In this document: piece after piece, positions 1-7,660 of the stretch
Position numbering within the stretch: position 1 is the first letter of the stretch
Layout: every line of letters starts with the position of its first letter
Origin: an uncultured Ruminococcus sp.
GTDB taxonomy: Bacteria; Bacillota; Clostridia; Oscillospirales; Acutalibacteraceae
Assembly (NCBI GenBank): GCA_902762615.1
Contig: CACWOX010000008.1
Coordinates: forward strand, 1 to 64,000
Direction of reading: 5' to 3'
DNA length: 64,000 nt
Program-made: the position numbers and the translations under genes
Notes under the pieces: model-generated
Told to the model about the DNA's origin: nothing
What the model saw: the letters and a program-made list of their open reading frames with translations, nothing else
Databases searched by the model: none

Positions 1-51
1 TCTCGGCTCACTGATATTTTTGATTTCTTCTTTTAGTGTTTTTATATCCAT
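1..51 (-). CDS. 5' end of an unidentified gene (partial)
   Basis: An ATG at 51-49 on the minus strand opens a frame that stays open to the window edge (17 codons, beginning MDIKTLKEEI). It lies 22 bases after the stop of the truncated esterase-like frame and shares its direction, so it is probably the next gene of the same operon. The upstream sequence has only a weak purine-rich stretch (AGAAGAAG) as a ribosome binding site. Too little is visible to name a family. Confidence 0.4.
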   Translation of the reverse strand, partial: MDIKTLKEEIKNISEPR

Positions 52-72
52 GCCTCTATTTTACATCTTCTT

Positions 73-216
73 CTAATAAAAGTAAATGCTTTTACCCTGG
101 TGCAGAATATAGGCGACCTTGTAGGGCTTATCCTTTGTCAGATTGTTGGGTGCGACAATGGAAATCGGTGTGTCCATTTCGAGTATGTCTGAATAAACTG
201 TTCCGCTGAGTCTCAC
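73..216 (-). pseudogene. truncated alpha/beta-hydrolase (esterase-like) N-terminus
   Basis: A 47-codon frame starts at GTG (216-214), with GGAGGT eight bases upstream, and ends at TAG (75-73). Its GTG overlaps the TGA of the upstream adenosine deaminase frame (GTGA), a classic translational coupling. The product has PISIVAPNN and then PYKVAYILH. This resembles the first strand of S-formylglutathione hydrolase/tributyrin esterase-type proteins, where a YLLHG oxyanion loop follows and the protein continues for about 200 more residues. Here the frame ends seven residues after the His, so the Ser-Asp-His triad is absent. I read it as a remnant made by deletion or frameshift; a genuine small peptide is less likely. 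Confidence 0.5.
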
Positions 217-1123
217 GGTTGATTACCTCCCAATGATTTGATTCTTATATCGTCGAGCTCTTCCGCCGTCAGGCAGCCTGACTGGTACAGGCGAAGATAT
301 TCCTTTGATACGTCGGAATCGAATATCAGCACGTCGTCAGAATTGATCGTTACATCAATTCCGTGACGGTACAGCTTGGCAATAGGGTGTTTTTCAATAT
401 CCGAAACCCTGCCAAGAAGGACATTGCTCGACGGCGTTATATTGAGCCGTATGCGGTTGTCGGCAAGAAAGTCCATGACGTCCTCATCGTCAGCGGCTGC
501 GATACCGTGCTGACAATATCCCGCGCCGTTCCCCATTCGCCTACGTGGGCTTTGAGCACCAGTCCATTTTCGGCGGCTCTGCGGTAAATCGGCACAAAAT
601 TTTCTATCGGCTGCGCAAGCTCGTCGCCGTACAGATCTATGGAATAAAATTCCTTTCTACCCCATAAGTGTTTAAGGCAGTCCTCCAGATAGTCAACGGG
701 ACAGTGTCTCGACAGTCCGATTTGCAGACGCAACTCAATTTCGGGCGCTATGCGGTGGTTGATCTCCTGAAATGTGTAGATCAGTTCACCGACGTCATTA
801 TGGAAGAATTCCCCCAGTCCCCACACGTCCTCGCCAATTTCCAGCACGGAAACGCCGTCGTATTTTGCCTGAACAAAGGTTGATTCTATCAGAAATTTCC
901 GCCCCTCGGGGGTATTGAAATGCTCCCCGATGTACTGTCTGTTCCATTCGTCCATCCGGCTCATGGAGGTGAGCGGCTTTGTAACGGGTTTTACATCATA
1001 TCCGGTCTTGCGCAGAATATATTCCCTGTTTCCCCCAAGCACAAAATGATTGTGCAGATCGGCTTTGGGAAAGCTTCTTACAATTTCGATATCTTCGCTT
1101 TTCAGTGCTTCAATGAAATTCAT
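213..1123 (-). pseudogene. adenosine deaminase family protein, frameshifted and internally deleted
   Basis: Two overlapping minus-strand frames together make an adenosine deaminase-type amidohydrolase. The upstream frame starts at ATG 1123 (AGGAG seven bases ahead) and has the metal-binding DLHNH motif and the LKAHVGEWG motif. The second frame carries QHGIAAAD, LNITPSSNVLLG and VTINSDDVLIF, the end of the same fold, to TGA at 213. The switch lies near 505-525. Between HVGEWGTARDI and QHGIAAA the usual spacer of about a dozen residues is missing, so the event is a deletion that is not a multiple of three, not a single-base slip. The intact protein would deaminate adenosine or a related purine in the cytoplasm. 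The stop overlaps the GTG of the esterase remnant. Confidence 0.75.
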
Positions 1124-1167
1124 TTTTTCTCCTGTTTTCCTTTTCGCAAAATATAAAACATGACAGG

Positions 1168-1196
1168 TTGACGCTGCGCCGATAATCATTTATAAT
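1168..1196 (+). promoter_or_regulatory. sigma-A promoter of the SPFH gene
   Basis: TTGACG (1168-1173), a 17-base spacer and TATAAT (1191-1196) lie 34 bases before the start codon at 1231. Confidence 0.75.
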
Positions 1197-1230
1197 GAAT
1201 ACAGAAAAATATCAGCAGGAGGCTTGCAAA

Positions 1231-2376
1231 ATGGGAATCATCAAAGCATTCACAGGCGCAACGGGCGGGGTCATGGCGGATCAATGGCTGGAAATGTACT
1301 ACTGCGACAGCATTCCGCAGGGTATTCTCGCTCAGAGAGGTTTTAAACACACAAGCGAGCGCAGCTCCAACACCAAAGGCGACGAAAATGTGATAAGCGA
1401 CGGTTCGGTGATCGTGGTCAATGAAGGTCAGAGCGCCATTGCCGTCGAGCAGGGCAAGGTCATCGGATGCTACACCCAGCCCGGCGAACACGTCTTTCAC
1501 GGCGGGAGCGCAAGCATTTTTTCCGGCGGCGGCGTGAAGGGAATAGGCAAGGAAATCTTCACCCGCGTCGGCTTCGGCGGAGACGTCGCGATTCATCAGT
1601 ACATCCTGTATCTCGACATGAAGGAACACATGGGCAATCCCTTTTCGGTGAGCTTTCCCATATGCGTGACGGATGAGGAAATCGGCATGGAACTGACCGC
1701 CACTGCCAGAGCCAGCGGCGTATTTTCCTTCAGGATCACCGAGCCGATGACCTTCTATCAGAGAATATTCAGAGGAGCCAGCGGCACCATGTCTGTGCGG
1801 GATGTGCTTCCCCAGATGCAGGCGGAATATGCCACCGCAATGATGGAAGCGTCGGCAAAGCTCTTTGCGGGGTCGCTCAGGCTGTCGGATATGCCGGGCA
1901 AGGTCGCCAAATTTGCCCAAGCGGTCAGTGAGTGCATGAGCGAAAAATGGATATCCCTGCGTGGCTTCACGGTGGTTTCCATGGCGATTGACAGCCTGAC
2001 GGTCTACGACAAAGATATGCATGTCATCCAGACCGTTCAGCGCGACAAAATGCTCCGCGACCCGACAATGGCGGCGGCGACGCTGGTTGGCGCACAGGCG
2101 ACCGCCATGACTGAGGCGGCAAGGAATGAGAACGGCGGTTTTGTCGCAGTGAGTGCGGTTTATCCTCCTGTCAGTCCTTCGCCGTTGCCGAATGTCACTA
2201 CCGCGCCGACGGTAGGAAAAATACCGAATGTTCCGGCTCCGCCAAAACCTCAGCCTGCCAAAAATATGTTTCTTGCGGCTGACGACGACGACAAGCCGAA
2301 GCTGTGGTACTGCTCCAACTGCCGCGTAACGCTCACTTCCAAATTCTGCCCCAACTGCGGAGCAAAGCGCAAGTGA
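1231..2376 (+). CDS. SPFH/Band-7 domain protein with C-terminal zinc ribbon
   Basis: The ATG at 1231 is chosen because AGGAGG (1217-1222) is correctly spaced before it; the longer frame from 1195 begins inside the promoter. The 381-residue product starts MGIIKAFTGATGG and has the YdjI/'virion core protein'-like SPFH fold: an N-terminal amphipathic segment, a beta-rich core (about 20-200) and a helical stretch (about 200-290). A Pro-rich linker follows, then a C-terminal zinc ribbon with two CxxC pairs (YCSNC and FCPNC). Such proteins are thought to form membrane-associated scaffolds; their exact role is unknown. The gene is monocistronic and divergent from the adenosine deaminase remnant. Confidence 0.8.
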   Translation: MGIIKAFTGATGGVMADQWLEMYYCDSIPQGILAQRGFKHTSERSSNTKGDENVISDGSVIVVNEGQSAIAVEQGKVIGCYTQPGEHVFHGGSASIFSGGGVKGIGKEIFTRVGFGGDVAIHQYILYLDMKEHMGNPFSVSFPICVTDEEIGMELTATARASGVFSFRITEPMTFYQRIFRGASGTMSVRDVLPQMQAEYATAMMEASAKLFAGSLRLSDMPGKVAKFAQAVSECMSEKWISLRGFTVVSMAIDSLTVYDKDMHVIQTVQRDKMLRDPTMAAATLVGAQATAMTEAARNENGGFVAVSAVYPPVSPSPLPNVTTAPTVGKIPNVPAPPKPQPAKNMFLAADDDDKPKLWYCSNCRVTLTSKFCPNCGAKRK

Positions 2377-2385
2377 TAGAAAAAA

Positions 2386-3348
2386 TTATTCCACCGTAAA
2401 TTCCGTCCATTCAATGTGATTATACTGCATGACGTCGTTCGCCAATTTCATGCCTAATTTCTCATAAAACGGAACGGCATTTTCATTGGCGATAAGATAG
2501 ACCGCTATGTCCTTTTCACCGCCCGCGATTTCGTGGGCGGTTTTCATTAATTCTCTGCCGATGCCCTGATGAGTGTAATTGCGATCAACGCCGAGGTCGG
2601 TTACATACAGCCAGTAGGCAAAATCGGTCAGCCCCAGCAGCGCACCTACGATATTGCCGCTGTCATCCAGCGCTGCCAGACTGATGGAAACGCTGGCAAG
2701 CAGCTTGGGAATTCTTTTCTCAAACCGTTCCTTCGGGTACTGTGAGCCGAGATCAGTTCGCTTCAAAAAGTCGATATATTCCTCCGGCGTGAACCGGTGG
2801 TTTTCAATTTTGATTTTATGGTTCATTTTCCCGGGATTGGCTGTAAATCTATACCGGCAGGTGGGACGAATTTCTCCGTGATACATCGCGTTCCCCTCGA
2901 ATTCTTTGACAAAGCCGCACTTCTCCATAACCCCGCGTGAAGCGTAATTTTCCGCCGCACAGATTCCCATGACGTATTCCAGACCGAATTGCTTCATCAT
3001 CACGGACAGAAATGCCGTCACCGCTTCCGTTGCGTAACCCTTGCGGGTGAAACGCTGCCCGATGTGATAACCTATTTCCCATTCGCCGCTGCCTATCGGA
3101 ACAAGCTCCACATGACCGATGTTGCAGCCTTCCTGCTTCAATATGACCGGATAGACCTGCGGCGCGTTGACGTTGCCGTAATTTGCCGCAAGGTATTGAA
3201 TGGCTTCCAGCGCGTCCTCCTTGGTTTCAAAAACCTCGTCGGGCTGGAATCTGCGGTTGTTCTCGTCAACCGACAGCTCGTGAACCGCCTGCGCCATGCT
3301 TTCGTCGAATGTTTTTATGATCAGGCGTTCGGTTTCGGTCAGCATCAT
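2386..3348 (-). CDS. double GNAT-family N-acetyltransferase
   Basis: Two acetyltransferase domains lie in one chain of about 320 residues. The N-terminal one (about 1-170) is RimJ/RimL-like: LTETERLIIKTF, then GYHIGQRFTRKGYATEA as the acetyl-CoA binding motif A, then a CGFVKEFEG tail. The C-terminal one (about 175-320) has LGVDRNYTHQGIGRELM as its own motif A and NAVPFYEKLGM near the end. Three ATG codons cluster at the start; GGAGG is only one base before the first (3354) and seven before the second (3348), so 3348 is preferred. The gene overlaps or abuts the stop of the upstream ABC ATPase, implying coupled translation. The substrate is unknown. Confidence 0.8.
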   Translation of the reverse strand: MMLTETERLIIKTFDESMAQAVHELSVDENNRRFQPDEVFETKEDALEAIQYLAANYGNVNAPQVYPVILKQEGCNIGHVELVPIGSGEWEIGYHIGQRFTRKGYATEAVTAFLSVMMKQFGLEYVMGICAAENYASRGVMEKCGFVKEFEGNAMYHGEIRPTCRYRFTANPGKMNHKIKIENHRFTPEEYIDFLKRTDLGSQYPKERFEKRIPKLLASVSISLAALDDSGNIVGALLGLTDFAYWLYVTDLGVDRNYTHQGIGRELMKTAHEIAGGEKDIAVYLIANENAVPFYEKLGMKLANDVMQYNHIEWTEFTVE

Positions 3349-3350
3349 AT

Positions 3351-4400
3351 TCATTCCTCCGCTTTTTCTTCTTCCGCTTCTTCTGTTTTTTCCACTTCGC
3401 CTCTGTAAAGGCGGCGAATGATCTCTTCGATATCAGCGTCCTTCAGATTCACGTCCTTGACATGTGTCTTACCGAGGGTGTAATTCAGCATATGCTCGAC
3501 GGGAATCTTGTCAGTGTTGAAGTCTACCGTGAACATTGTTCCTTCGGTCTTGACCGAGAGGTCGCCCTCTTCCAGACCCCTGTCAGCAAAAGCGGCGGGA
3601 TAATCGAGCGCGTCAAGCGCGGATTGGTTGGCGGCTTCAAAAATAAGCTCGCGCATTTGTCCGTACTTCTGCTTTAAATTATAAAGGCTGCCGTCGTAGA
3701 CCTTTTTGCCGTGGTCTATCATGACGATTCTCTTGCAGAGAGTGGAAATATCGTCGAGGTCGTGCGTTGTGAGAATGACGGTGGTGCCTTCCTCCTGATT
3801 GATATAGGTCACCGCCTTGCGGATATTGTCCTTCACCACTACATCAAGACCGATGGTCGGCTCGTCGAGAAAGAGCACCTTGGGGTTGTGCAGCAGCGAA
3901 GCGGCGATGTCGGCTCTCATGCGCTGCCCGAGTGAAAGGGTACGCACAGGCGATTTGATGAAGGATTGCAGCTCCAGCACATCGTCAAGAAATGCCATCT
4001 GCTTTTTGTAGCGTGCCTCGTCGATTTCATAAATTTCCTTTAGCACGGTGTAGGTTTCGCCCAGCGGCAGATCCCACCAGAGCTGCGTCCTCTGCCCGAA
4101 TACAACGCCTATTTCCTTGACGTAGCGTTTGCGGTTCTTCTGAGGATTCTGCCCGTTGATAATGCAGCTTCCTCCTGTGGGTGTGAGTATGCCGGTGAGC
4201 ATTTTGATAACGGTGGATTTTCCGGCGCCGTTCGGCCCGATAAAGCCGAGGATTTCGCCCTTGTCCACATGGAATGATATGTCGTCCACAGCCTTGACGA
4301 TCTCTGTTTTGGGAGAAAAAAGCGATTTCACGCTCCCCATAAGTCCCGGCTGCTTCACCGTCTTTTTGAAGTATTTTTCGAGATTCTGCACATATATCAT
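3351..4400 (-). CDS. ABC-2-type exporter ATP-binding protein
   Basis: A 349-residue nucleotide-binding subunit. Walker A is GPNGAGKST (55-63), the signature is LSLGQ (155-159), Walker B is VLFLDEP (about 175-181) and the switch His lies in TTHDLDD (213). The VFGQRTQLWWDLP segment is typical of the ABC-2 exporters whose ATPase is normally followed by two six-helix permease genes. Here no permease follows: the next gene is the double GNAT protein, with which it shares its stop/start region. Residues beyond about 240 form an extra domain ending in a Glu/Lys-rich tail. It may serve permeases encoded elsewhere. RBS AGGGAG precedes ATG 4400. Confidence 0.85.
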   Translation of the reverse strand: MIYVQNLEKYFKKTVKQPGLMGSVKSLFSPKTEIVKAVDDISFHVDKGEILGFIGPNGAGKSTVIKMLTGILTPTGGSCIINGQNPQKNRKRYVKEIGVVFGQRTQLWWDLPLGETYTVLKEIYEIDEARYKKQMAFLDDVLELQSFIKSPVRTLSLGQRMRADIAASLLHNPKVLFLDEPTIGLDVVVKDNIRKAVTYINQEEGTTVILTTHDLDDISTLCKRIVMIDHGKKVYDGSLYNLKQKYGQMRELIFEAANQSALDALDYPAAFADRGLEEGDLSVKTEGTMFTVDFNTDKIPVEHMLNYTLGKTHVKDVNLKDADIEEIIRRLYRGEVEKTEEAEEEKAEE

Positions 4401-4443
4401 TCGGATGTCATCTCCCTTGTCTGTTTATCAAATGATTAATTAT

Positions 4444-4472
4444 ACTATATCATTCAAAAAATCCCATTGCAA
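4444..4472 (-). promoter_or_regulatory. promoter of the ABC ATPase/GNAT operon
   Basis: On the minus strand TTGCAA (4472-4467), 17 bases, then TATAGT (4449-4444), about 44 bases before ATG 4400. Confidence 0.65.
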
Positions 4473-4523
4473 GTGCCGAATAACATTCTTTAACATTTCT
4501 TTATGAATTACGTGCGATACAAA

Positions 4524-4565
4524 AAGCCACAGGTTTGCCGGAACAATCTCCGCAGCCTGTGGCTT
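4524..4565 (-). terminator. rho-independent terminator of the 95-residue protein gene
   Basis: Read on the minus strand, AAGCCACAGG pairs with CCTGTGGCTT (10 bp) and is followed by a T run (TTTTTGT). It lies 15 bases after the stop at 4580. Confidence 0.8.
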
Positions 4566-4579
4566 AAAGGTATTCTGTT

Positions 4580-4867
4580 TTAGCCATTATCAAACGAAAC
4601 CAAACTTTGCGCTTCTTCGCGGCTGATACCGTATGACTTCATGAGCTGATTCATTATTTCATCATCGTCACAGCCCATGCTTCGCAGCATGTCCACTGTG
4701 CCCAAACTCCTGCGGCGTCCGGTTCGTTCCGTCCCCTGCCTCATTGCCTGCATCATGCCGTTCAGCATACTGTCGGTGGTTTCGCGTCTTCCGCACGACG
4801 TTATGTTCTGATTTTCCGCTTCACGCTCAATGGCGTCGAGATTTGTGTTTTGGCTTTCGCTGTACAT
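4580..4867 (-). CDS. small hypothetical helical protein (95 aa)
   Basis: The ATG at 4867 is chosen because GGGAGG lies nine bases upstream; a longer frame to 4936 runs into the promoter. The protein is hydrophilic, with a Gly/Arg-rich middle (TERTGRRRS). Its C-terminal three-helix-like segment (VDMLRSMGCDDDEIMNQLM, then YGISREEAQSL) looks like a UBA/CUE or short-chain helical oligomerisation module. No signal peptide or membrane segment is seen. It has its own promoter and terminator, so it is a stand-alone transcript. I cannot assign a function. Confidence 0.7.
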   Translation of the reverse strand: MYSESQNTNLDAIEREAENQNITSCGRRETTDSMLNGMMQAMRQGTERTGRRRSLGTVDMLRSMGCDDDEIMNQLMKSYGISREEAQSLVSFDNG

Positions 4868-4923
4868 GATGAATTCCTCCCTTTGCCTGAGTTGTAGACT
4901 CCCTTGAAATGTCTGACACCTAT

Positions 4924-4952
4924 ATTCTATCAACACGATATGAATTTTTCAA
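4924..4952 (-). promoter_or_regulatory. promoter of the 95-residue protein gene
   Basis: Minus strand TTGAAA (4952-4947), 17-base spacer, TAGAAT (4929-4924), about 57 bases before ATG 4867. Confidence 0.6.
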
Positions 4953-5126
4953 CCTTTTCACACGGGATTTTTTATTTTTATATTATTATATTTTTAAATA
5001 ATCGGGCAGTCTTTGAATAACCGCAGGAAAATCGCGGCATAATAATAACGCAGCTGAGAGAGAAGATTTCAACCCGAAAACCAAAATTCTCTCCGCAGCC
5101 AGATTTTACCGGAGGTGGTTATTTTT

Positions 5127-5300
5127 ATGACCGAAAAAGAATTGCTCTATGTACAGGACGCGCTTGGTCACGAACAGTATTTCCAGACCCAGTGCAAGGA
5201 GACTTCAAGCAAGATTCAGGACGCCGAGCTGAAGCGCTGCATTGAAGACATGGCGAGCAAGCACCGCGAGATCTTCAACAGCTTTTACGGACTGCTTTAA
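5127..5300 (+). CDS. CotF-type spore coat protein (57 aa)
   Basis: The ATG at 5127 is used because GGAGGTGG (5111-5118) is its ribosome binding site; the in-frame GTG at 5115 lies inside that site. The product (MTEKELLYVQDALGHEQYF...) is a short helical hairpin matching the coat-F domain, common in small clostridial coat proteins that form four-helix bundles. The companion gene follows after 18 bases with its own GGAGG, so the two are one operon and may form a heteromer. A CATAATAATA stretch about 90 bases upstream could be a sporulation-sigma -10 element, but this is weak. Confidence 0.75.
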   Translation: MTEKELLYVQDALGHEQYFQTQCKETSSKIQDAELKRCIEDMASKHREIFNSFYGLL

Positions 5301-5318
5301 GAAGGAGGCATCATCAAC

Positions 5319-5573
5319 ATGAACGACAGAGACCTTATGGAAAATATGCTGCTTCTTGAAAAGGGAAGCTGCGACCTTTATCTTCACGGCACCATCGAAT
5401 CGTCCAATCAGAACGTCAGCCGCACCTTCAACAAGGCGCTGGGCGATTCGCTGAATATGCAGAGCACCATTTACGGCAAGATGGAGTCAAAGGGCTGGTA
5501 TGCCCCTCAGCAGGCGGAGCAGAACAAGATCGACTCGGTAAGACAGCAGTATTCCGGCAGCGGCAGTATGTGA
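5319..5573 (+). CDS. CotF-type spore coat protein (84 aa)
   Basis: This second member of the coat pair begins MNDRDLMENMLLLEKGSCD and continues through HGTIESSNQNVSRTF to a GKMESKGWY motif. That is the usual layout of clostridial coat-F proteins: two long helices, then an aromatic turn. The tail (QQYSGSGSM) is Gln/Ser/Gly-rich. AGGAGG sits 11 bases before ATG 5319. The paired short plus longer coat-F arrangement suggests a two-component coat unit. No clear terminator follows; an imperfect hairpin lies near 5650-5690. Confidence 0.8.
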   Translation: MNDRDLMENMLLLEKGSCDLYLHGTIESSNQNVSRTFNKALGDSLNMQSTIYGKMESKGWYAPQQAEQNKIDSVRQQYSGSGSM

Positions 5574-5757
5574 TTGATTAGAAATGTGCCTGACAATGCG
5601 TGAATAATTATATCATCGAATAATTGAAATAATCTCCGCGGGGTCGTCCTGAATGTGTGATCATGAAAGCATTCGGGCGAATCCTGCGGGGTTTTTCTTA
5701 TCACTTTACTGTTTTATTGTTATATTGTTTTATTGTTTGAAAAACCATACATATTTT

Positions 5758-6306
5758 TCACGTCAGATTCTTGTAGTCGGTGTATTCCACAACGCCGCTG
5801 ATATGATCGAGCGCATTCTCGCAAAGCTCCTTTACCATAAGGCACTCAACAGCGGGAAGTCCTACGCTTTCTCCGGCGACAATTCCGAAATCGGCTGACG
5901 TTTTAAAGCCTCTGCTTCTGTAATTCTGGGGATTGCCCTCGACAATCACCGCCTTAAAGCCCATTTCTTTTGCCCTTTCAAAGCCGTATTCTATCAGTTC
6001 CTTTGAAATATGCTGTCGCTGACATTCGATCTTGACCGCCACGGGAGAAAGCAGCAGCAGTTCGTCCATATATTTGCCGCCCAGATGGAATTTCGAGAAC
6101 ATGGCGTAGCCCGTAACCTCGTCATTTTCGTCCGTCATAATCAGCTCAAGCTCCGGGATATATGTCTTCATCGAACGTATTTCCTCTATCAGACTGACAA
6201 CCACCTGTGCTTCCTCGGCGTTTTCATAGTCGGTAAATGTCCTTCTTACCATATCGAGGGAAAGCTGCCAATATTTATCTTCCATTGATTGGATGGTTCT
6301 GCTCAT
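5758..6306 (-). CDS. GNAT-family N-acetyltransferase
   Basis: A 182-residue acetyltransferase starting at ATG 6306 (MSRTIQSMEDKYW), whose ATGA overlaps the TGA of rsgA, so the two are translationally coupled. The N-terminal helix reads LDMVRRTFTDYENAEEAQVV, then LSPVAVKIECQRQHISKELI provides the acetyl-CoA motif and YRSRGFKTSADFGI the C-terminal signature. This layout is that of the YhbS-like GNAT group. Substrate unknown. The longer frame from 6366 only adds rsgA-overlapping sequence without an RBS. Confidence 0.8.
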   Translation of the reverse strand: MSRTIQSMEDKYWQLSLDMVRRTFTDYENAEEAQVVVSLIEEIRSMKTYIPELELIMTDENDEVTGYAMFSKFHLGGKYMDELLLLSPVAVKIECQRQHISKELIEYGFERAKEMGFKAVIVEGNPQNYRSRGFKTSADFGIVAGESVGLPAVECLMVKELCENALDHISGVVEYTDYKNLT

Positions 6307-7349
6307 TTTTTTATTTTTCCTTCTTTCTTCATTTTTCTGCTGTAAACGCTGACGGATTTTGCCCACTGCTCTTTCTGTCTGCGATAGGTGTCTTTGTCCT
6401 CGCTGTATTTAGCTTCTATCTTTAATTTTTTGTAGCTTTCCAGACGGCTTTCGTCCAGCTCGCCGCTTTCTATAGCCGCACGCACGGCGCAGCCGGGTTC
6501 GCTTTCGTGTCTGCAATCGTGGAAACGGCACTTCGCGGCATATTCCTCGATGTCGGAGAATGCCTGACCCAAGCCCTCGGTCACGTCCCACATGCCAAGC
6601 TCGCGCATACCGGGTGTGTCAATCACCATCGCTCCGCATTGCAGCATGACCAGCTCTCTGTGGGTGGTGGTGTGTCTGCCCCTGCTGTCCGATTCTCTGA
6701 TGCCGCTGACGTCCATGATCTTCTCGCCTGCAAGGGCATTGACTAAGCTCGACTTGCCCACGCCCGACGAGCCTAAGAATACAAGCGTCCTGCCCTTTTG
6801 CAGGTATTTGCCGAGATATTCCATGCCGTAGCCTGTTTTTGAGCTGACAATATGTGTTTCCACTCCCTCGGCAACACGGCTTGTCTCCAGAATATAGGGA
6901 AGATAGTCATCGGTCAGATCCGCCTTTGTCAGTATAATCACCGGCTCGGCTCCCGACTGTCGGGCAGCGGTGAGGTAGCGTTCAAGGCGCTTGGAATTGA
7001 AGTTGTCGTTAAGCGACTGCATGAGAAATACATAGTCGAAGTTCGCCGCGATCACCTGTTCCCCTCTGCTGACGTCAGGATCACGGCGTGAAAAGAAGGT
7101 TCTGCGCGGAAGTGTGGCTGTAATGCGGCTATCGCCGTTGTCAATATAGTCGATCAACACAAAGTCGCCGACCGTGGGGAAATCTTCGCCGTCATAATAA
7201 TATTCCTTTGATTTGAGCTGCGCAAAGTTCTCTCCGTAATCCGAAACGATGCCGAATCGCCCCTTGTGTACCGAGATAATACGGGCGGGCATACCTGTTT
7301 TGCTGTCTGACAATAAATCGTCTGTAAATCCATAATCAAAAATATTCAA
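6303..7349 (-). CDS. rsgA: ribosome small subunit-dependent GTPase A
   Basis: A circularly permuted GTPase that helps mature the 30S subunit. The order is an OB-fold (about 1-100), then TKAD (G4, 141-144), GSSGVGKSS (G1, 193-201), DTPGM (G3, 244-248) and a zinc knuckle with C274, C279, H281 and C287. At 348 residues it is slightly longer than the usual 290-300 because of an N-terminal segment and a Lys-rich tail (KMKKEGKIKK) that may bind RNA. The start is TTG at 7349 with GGAGG ten bases upstream. It is the first gene of a two-gene operon and has a long structured leader (7350-7655). Confidence 0.93.
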   Translation of the reverse strand: MNIFDYGFTDDLLSDSKTGMPARIISVHKGRFGIVSDYGENFAQLKSKEYYYDGEDFPTVGDFVLIDYIDNGDSRITATLPRRTFFSRRDPDVSRGEQVIAANFDYVFLMQSLNDNFNSKRLERYLTAARQSGAEPVIILTKADLTDDYLPYILETSRVAEGVETHIVSSKTGYGMEYLGKYLQKGRTLVFLGSSGVGKSSLVNALAGEKIMDVSGIRESDSRGRHTTTHRELVMLQCGAMVIDTPGMRELGMWDVTEGLGQAFSDIEEYAAKCRFHDCRHESEPGCAVRAAIESGELDESRLESYKKLKIEAKYSEDKDTYRRQKEQWAKSVSVYSRKMKKEGKIKK

Positions 7350-7434
7350 TGTTGTTATCCTCCATCTTCAGTTGTGTATCATATCATCGTAAAATCATTG
7401 AAATCCGCTAACTGAAAATGGGGGCAAAAAACGC

Positions 7435-7474
7435 AAAAAGACCGCAGAAAACCATCCTTAAAGGATTTCTGCGG
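7435..7474 (-). terminator. terminator-like hairpin in the rsgA leader
   Basis: Minus-strand CCGCAGAAA pairs with TTTCTGCGG (7466-7474 and 7442-7450, 9 bp perfect, with an inner TCCTT/AAGGA stem). It is followed by TCTTTTTG and then a second T run. It lies between the leader promoter and rsgA, so it either ends a small transcript or attenuates rsgA. Confidence 0.7.
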
Positions 7475-7502
7475 CATAGATGCATAAATCGTGAAAGGAG
7501 CC

Positions 7503-7565
7503 TTAAAAAGGCACGACGAAAAAGGGACTCCCCGTCCCGTCTTTTAAAAACGTGCCGGTATTCAT
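7503..7565 (-). CDS. putative 20-residue leader peptide
   Basis: An ATG at 7565 opens a 20-codon frame (MNTGTFLKDGTGSPFFVVPF) ending at TAA 7505-7503, inside the rsgA leader. The coding sequence itself forms the GGCACG/CGTGCC hairpin, and its last codons coincide with the T run. The nearest purine-rich site (GCGAGG) is about 20 bases upstream, so translation would depend on the preceding nine-codon frame or be weak. It may be only a by-product of RNA structure. Confidence 0.25.
   Translation of the reverse strand: MNTGTFLKDGTGSPFFVVPF
7505..7556 (-). terminator. second terminator-like hairpin in the rsgA leader
   Basis: Minus-strand GGCACG (7556-7551) pairs with CGTGCC (7515-7510), with an inner GGGAC/GTCCC stem, and is followed directly by TTTTT (7509-7505). 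It overlaps the 20-codon frame. Confidence 0.5.
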
Positions 7566-7572
7566 TTTTCAG

Positions 7573-7602
7573 TTAGCTGATTATTACCTCGCTGACAATC
7601 AT
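7573..7602 (-). CDS. putative 9-residue leader peptide
   Basis: ATG 7602 opens MIVSEVIIS followed by TAA (7575-7573). AAAGGGG lies nine bases upstream, a plausible ribosome binding site. It sits after a 5' hairpin (GTCTGCT/AGCAGAC, 7622-7650) and ends just where the long inverted repeat begins. That geometry suits a translation-coupled attenuator, but no codon bias for one amino acid is evident. Confidence 0.25.
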   Translation of the reverse strand: MIVSEVIIS

Positions 7603-7660
7603 ATTTTTAATCCCCTTTCCCGTCTGCTTTAATTTTTCAAATCAGCAGACCTACGCTTTC

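Larger units (their letters stand above)
7407..7577 (-). other. 171-bp element bounded by a 14-15 bp inverted repeat (structured leader RNA?)
   Basis: GCTAACTGAAAATG (7407-7420) and CATTTTTCAGTTAGC (7563-7577) are inverted copies with one extra T. They enclose two terminator-like hairpins in the 5' leader of rsgA. In the minus-strand RNA the first arm covers the start of a 20-codon frame, and the second arm lies 58 bases before the rsgA start. It could be a transcription-attenuation element, an independent small RNA or a small repeat element. No flanking direct repeat is seen, which argues against a recent MITE insertion. I cannot match it to a known RNA family. Confidence 0.5.

Noticed and set aside
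480-560. Programmed frameshift in the adenosine deaminase
   Set aside because: Joining the frames would still leave out about a dozen conserved residues, and no slippery heptamer or stimulatory structure is evident; a deletion explains it better.
1186-2022. 278-codon minus-strand open frame
   Set aside because: Exact shadow of the SPFH gene, with His/Arg-rich low-complexity product and no ribosome binding site.
5640-5700. Terminator after the coat gene pair
   Set aside because: The CCTGAATG/CATTCGGG hairpin is followed by a T run only about 20 bases later, so it is not a convincing intrinsic terminator.
7407-7577. MITE or other small mobile element
   Set aside because: The inverted ends are 14-15 bp but no target-site duplication is visible, and the element sits inside a promoter-driven leader; kept as a structured leader instead.
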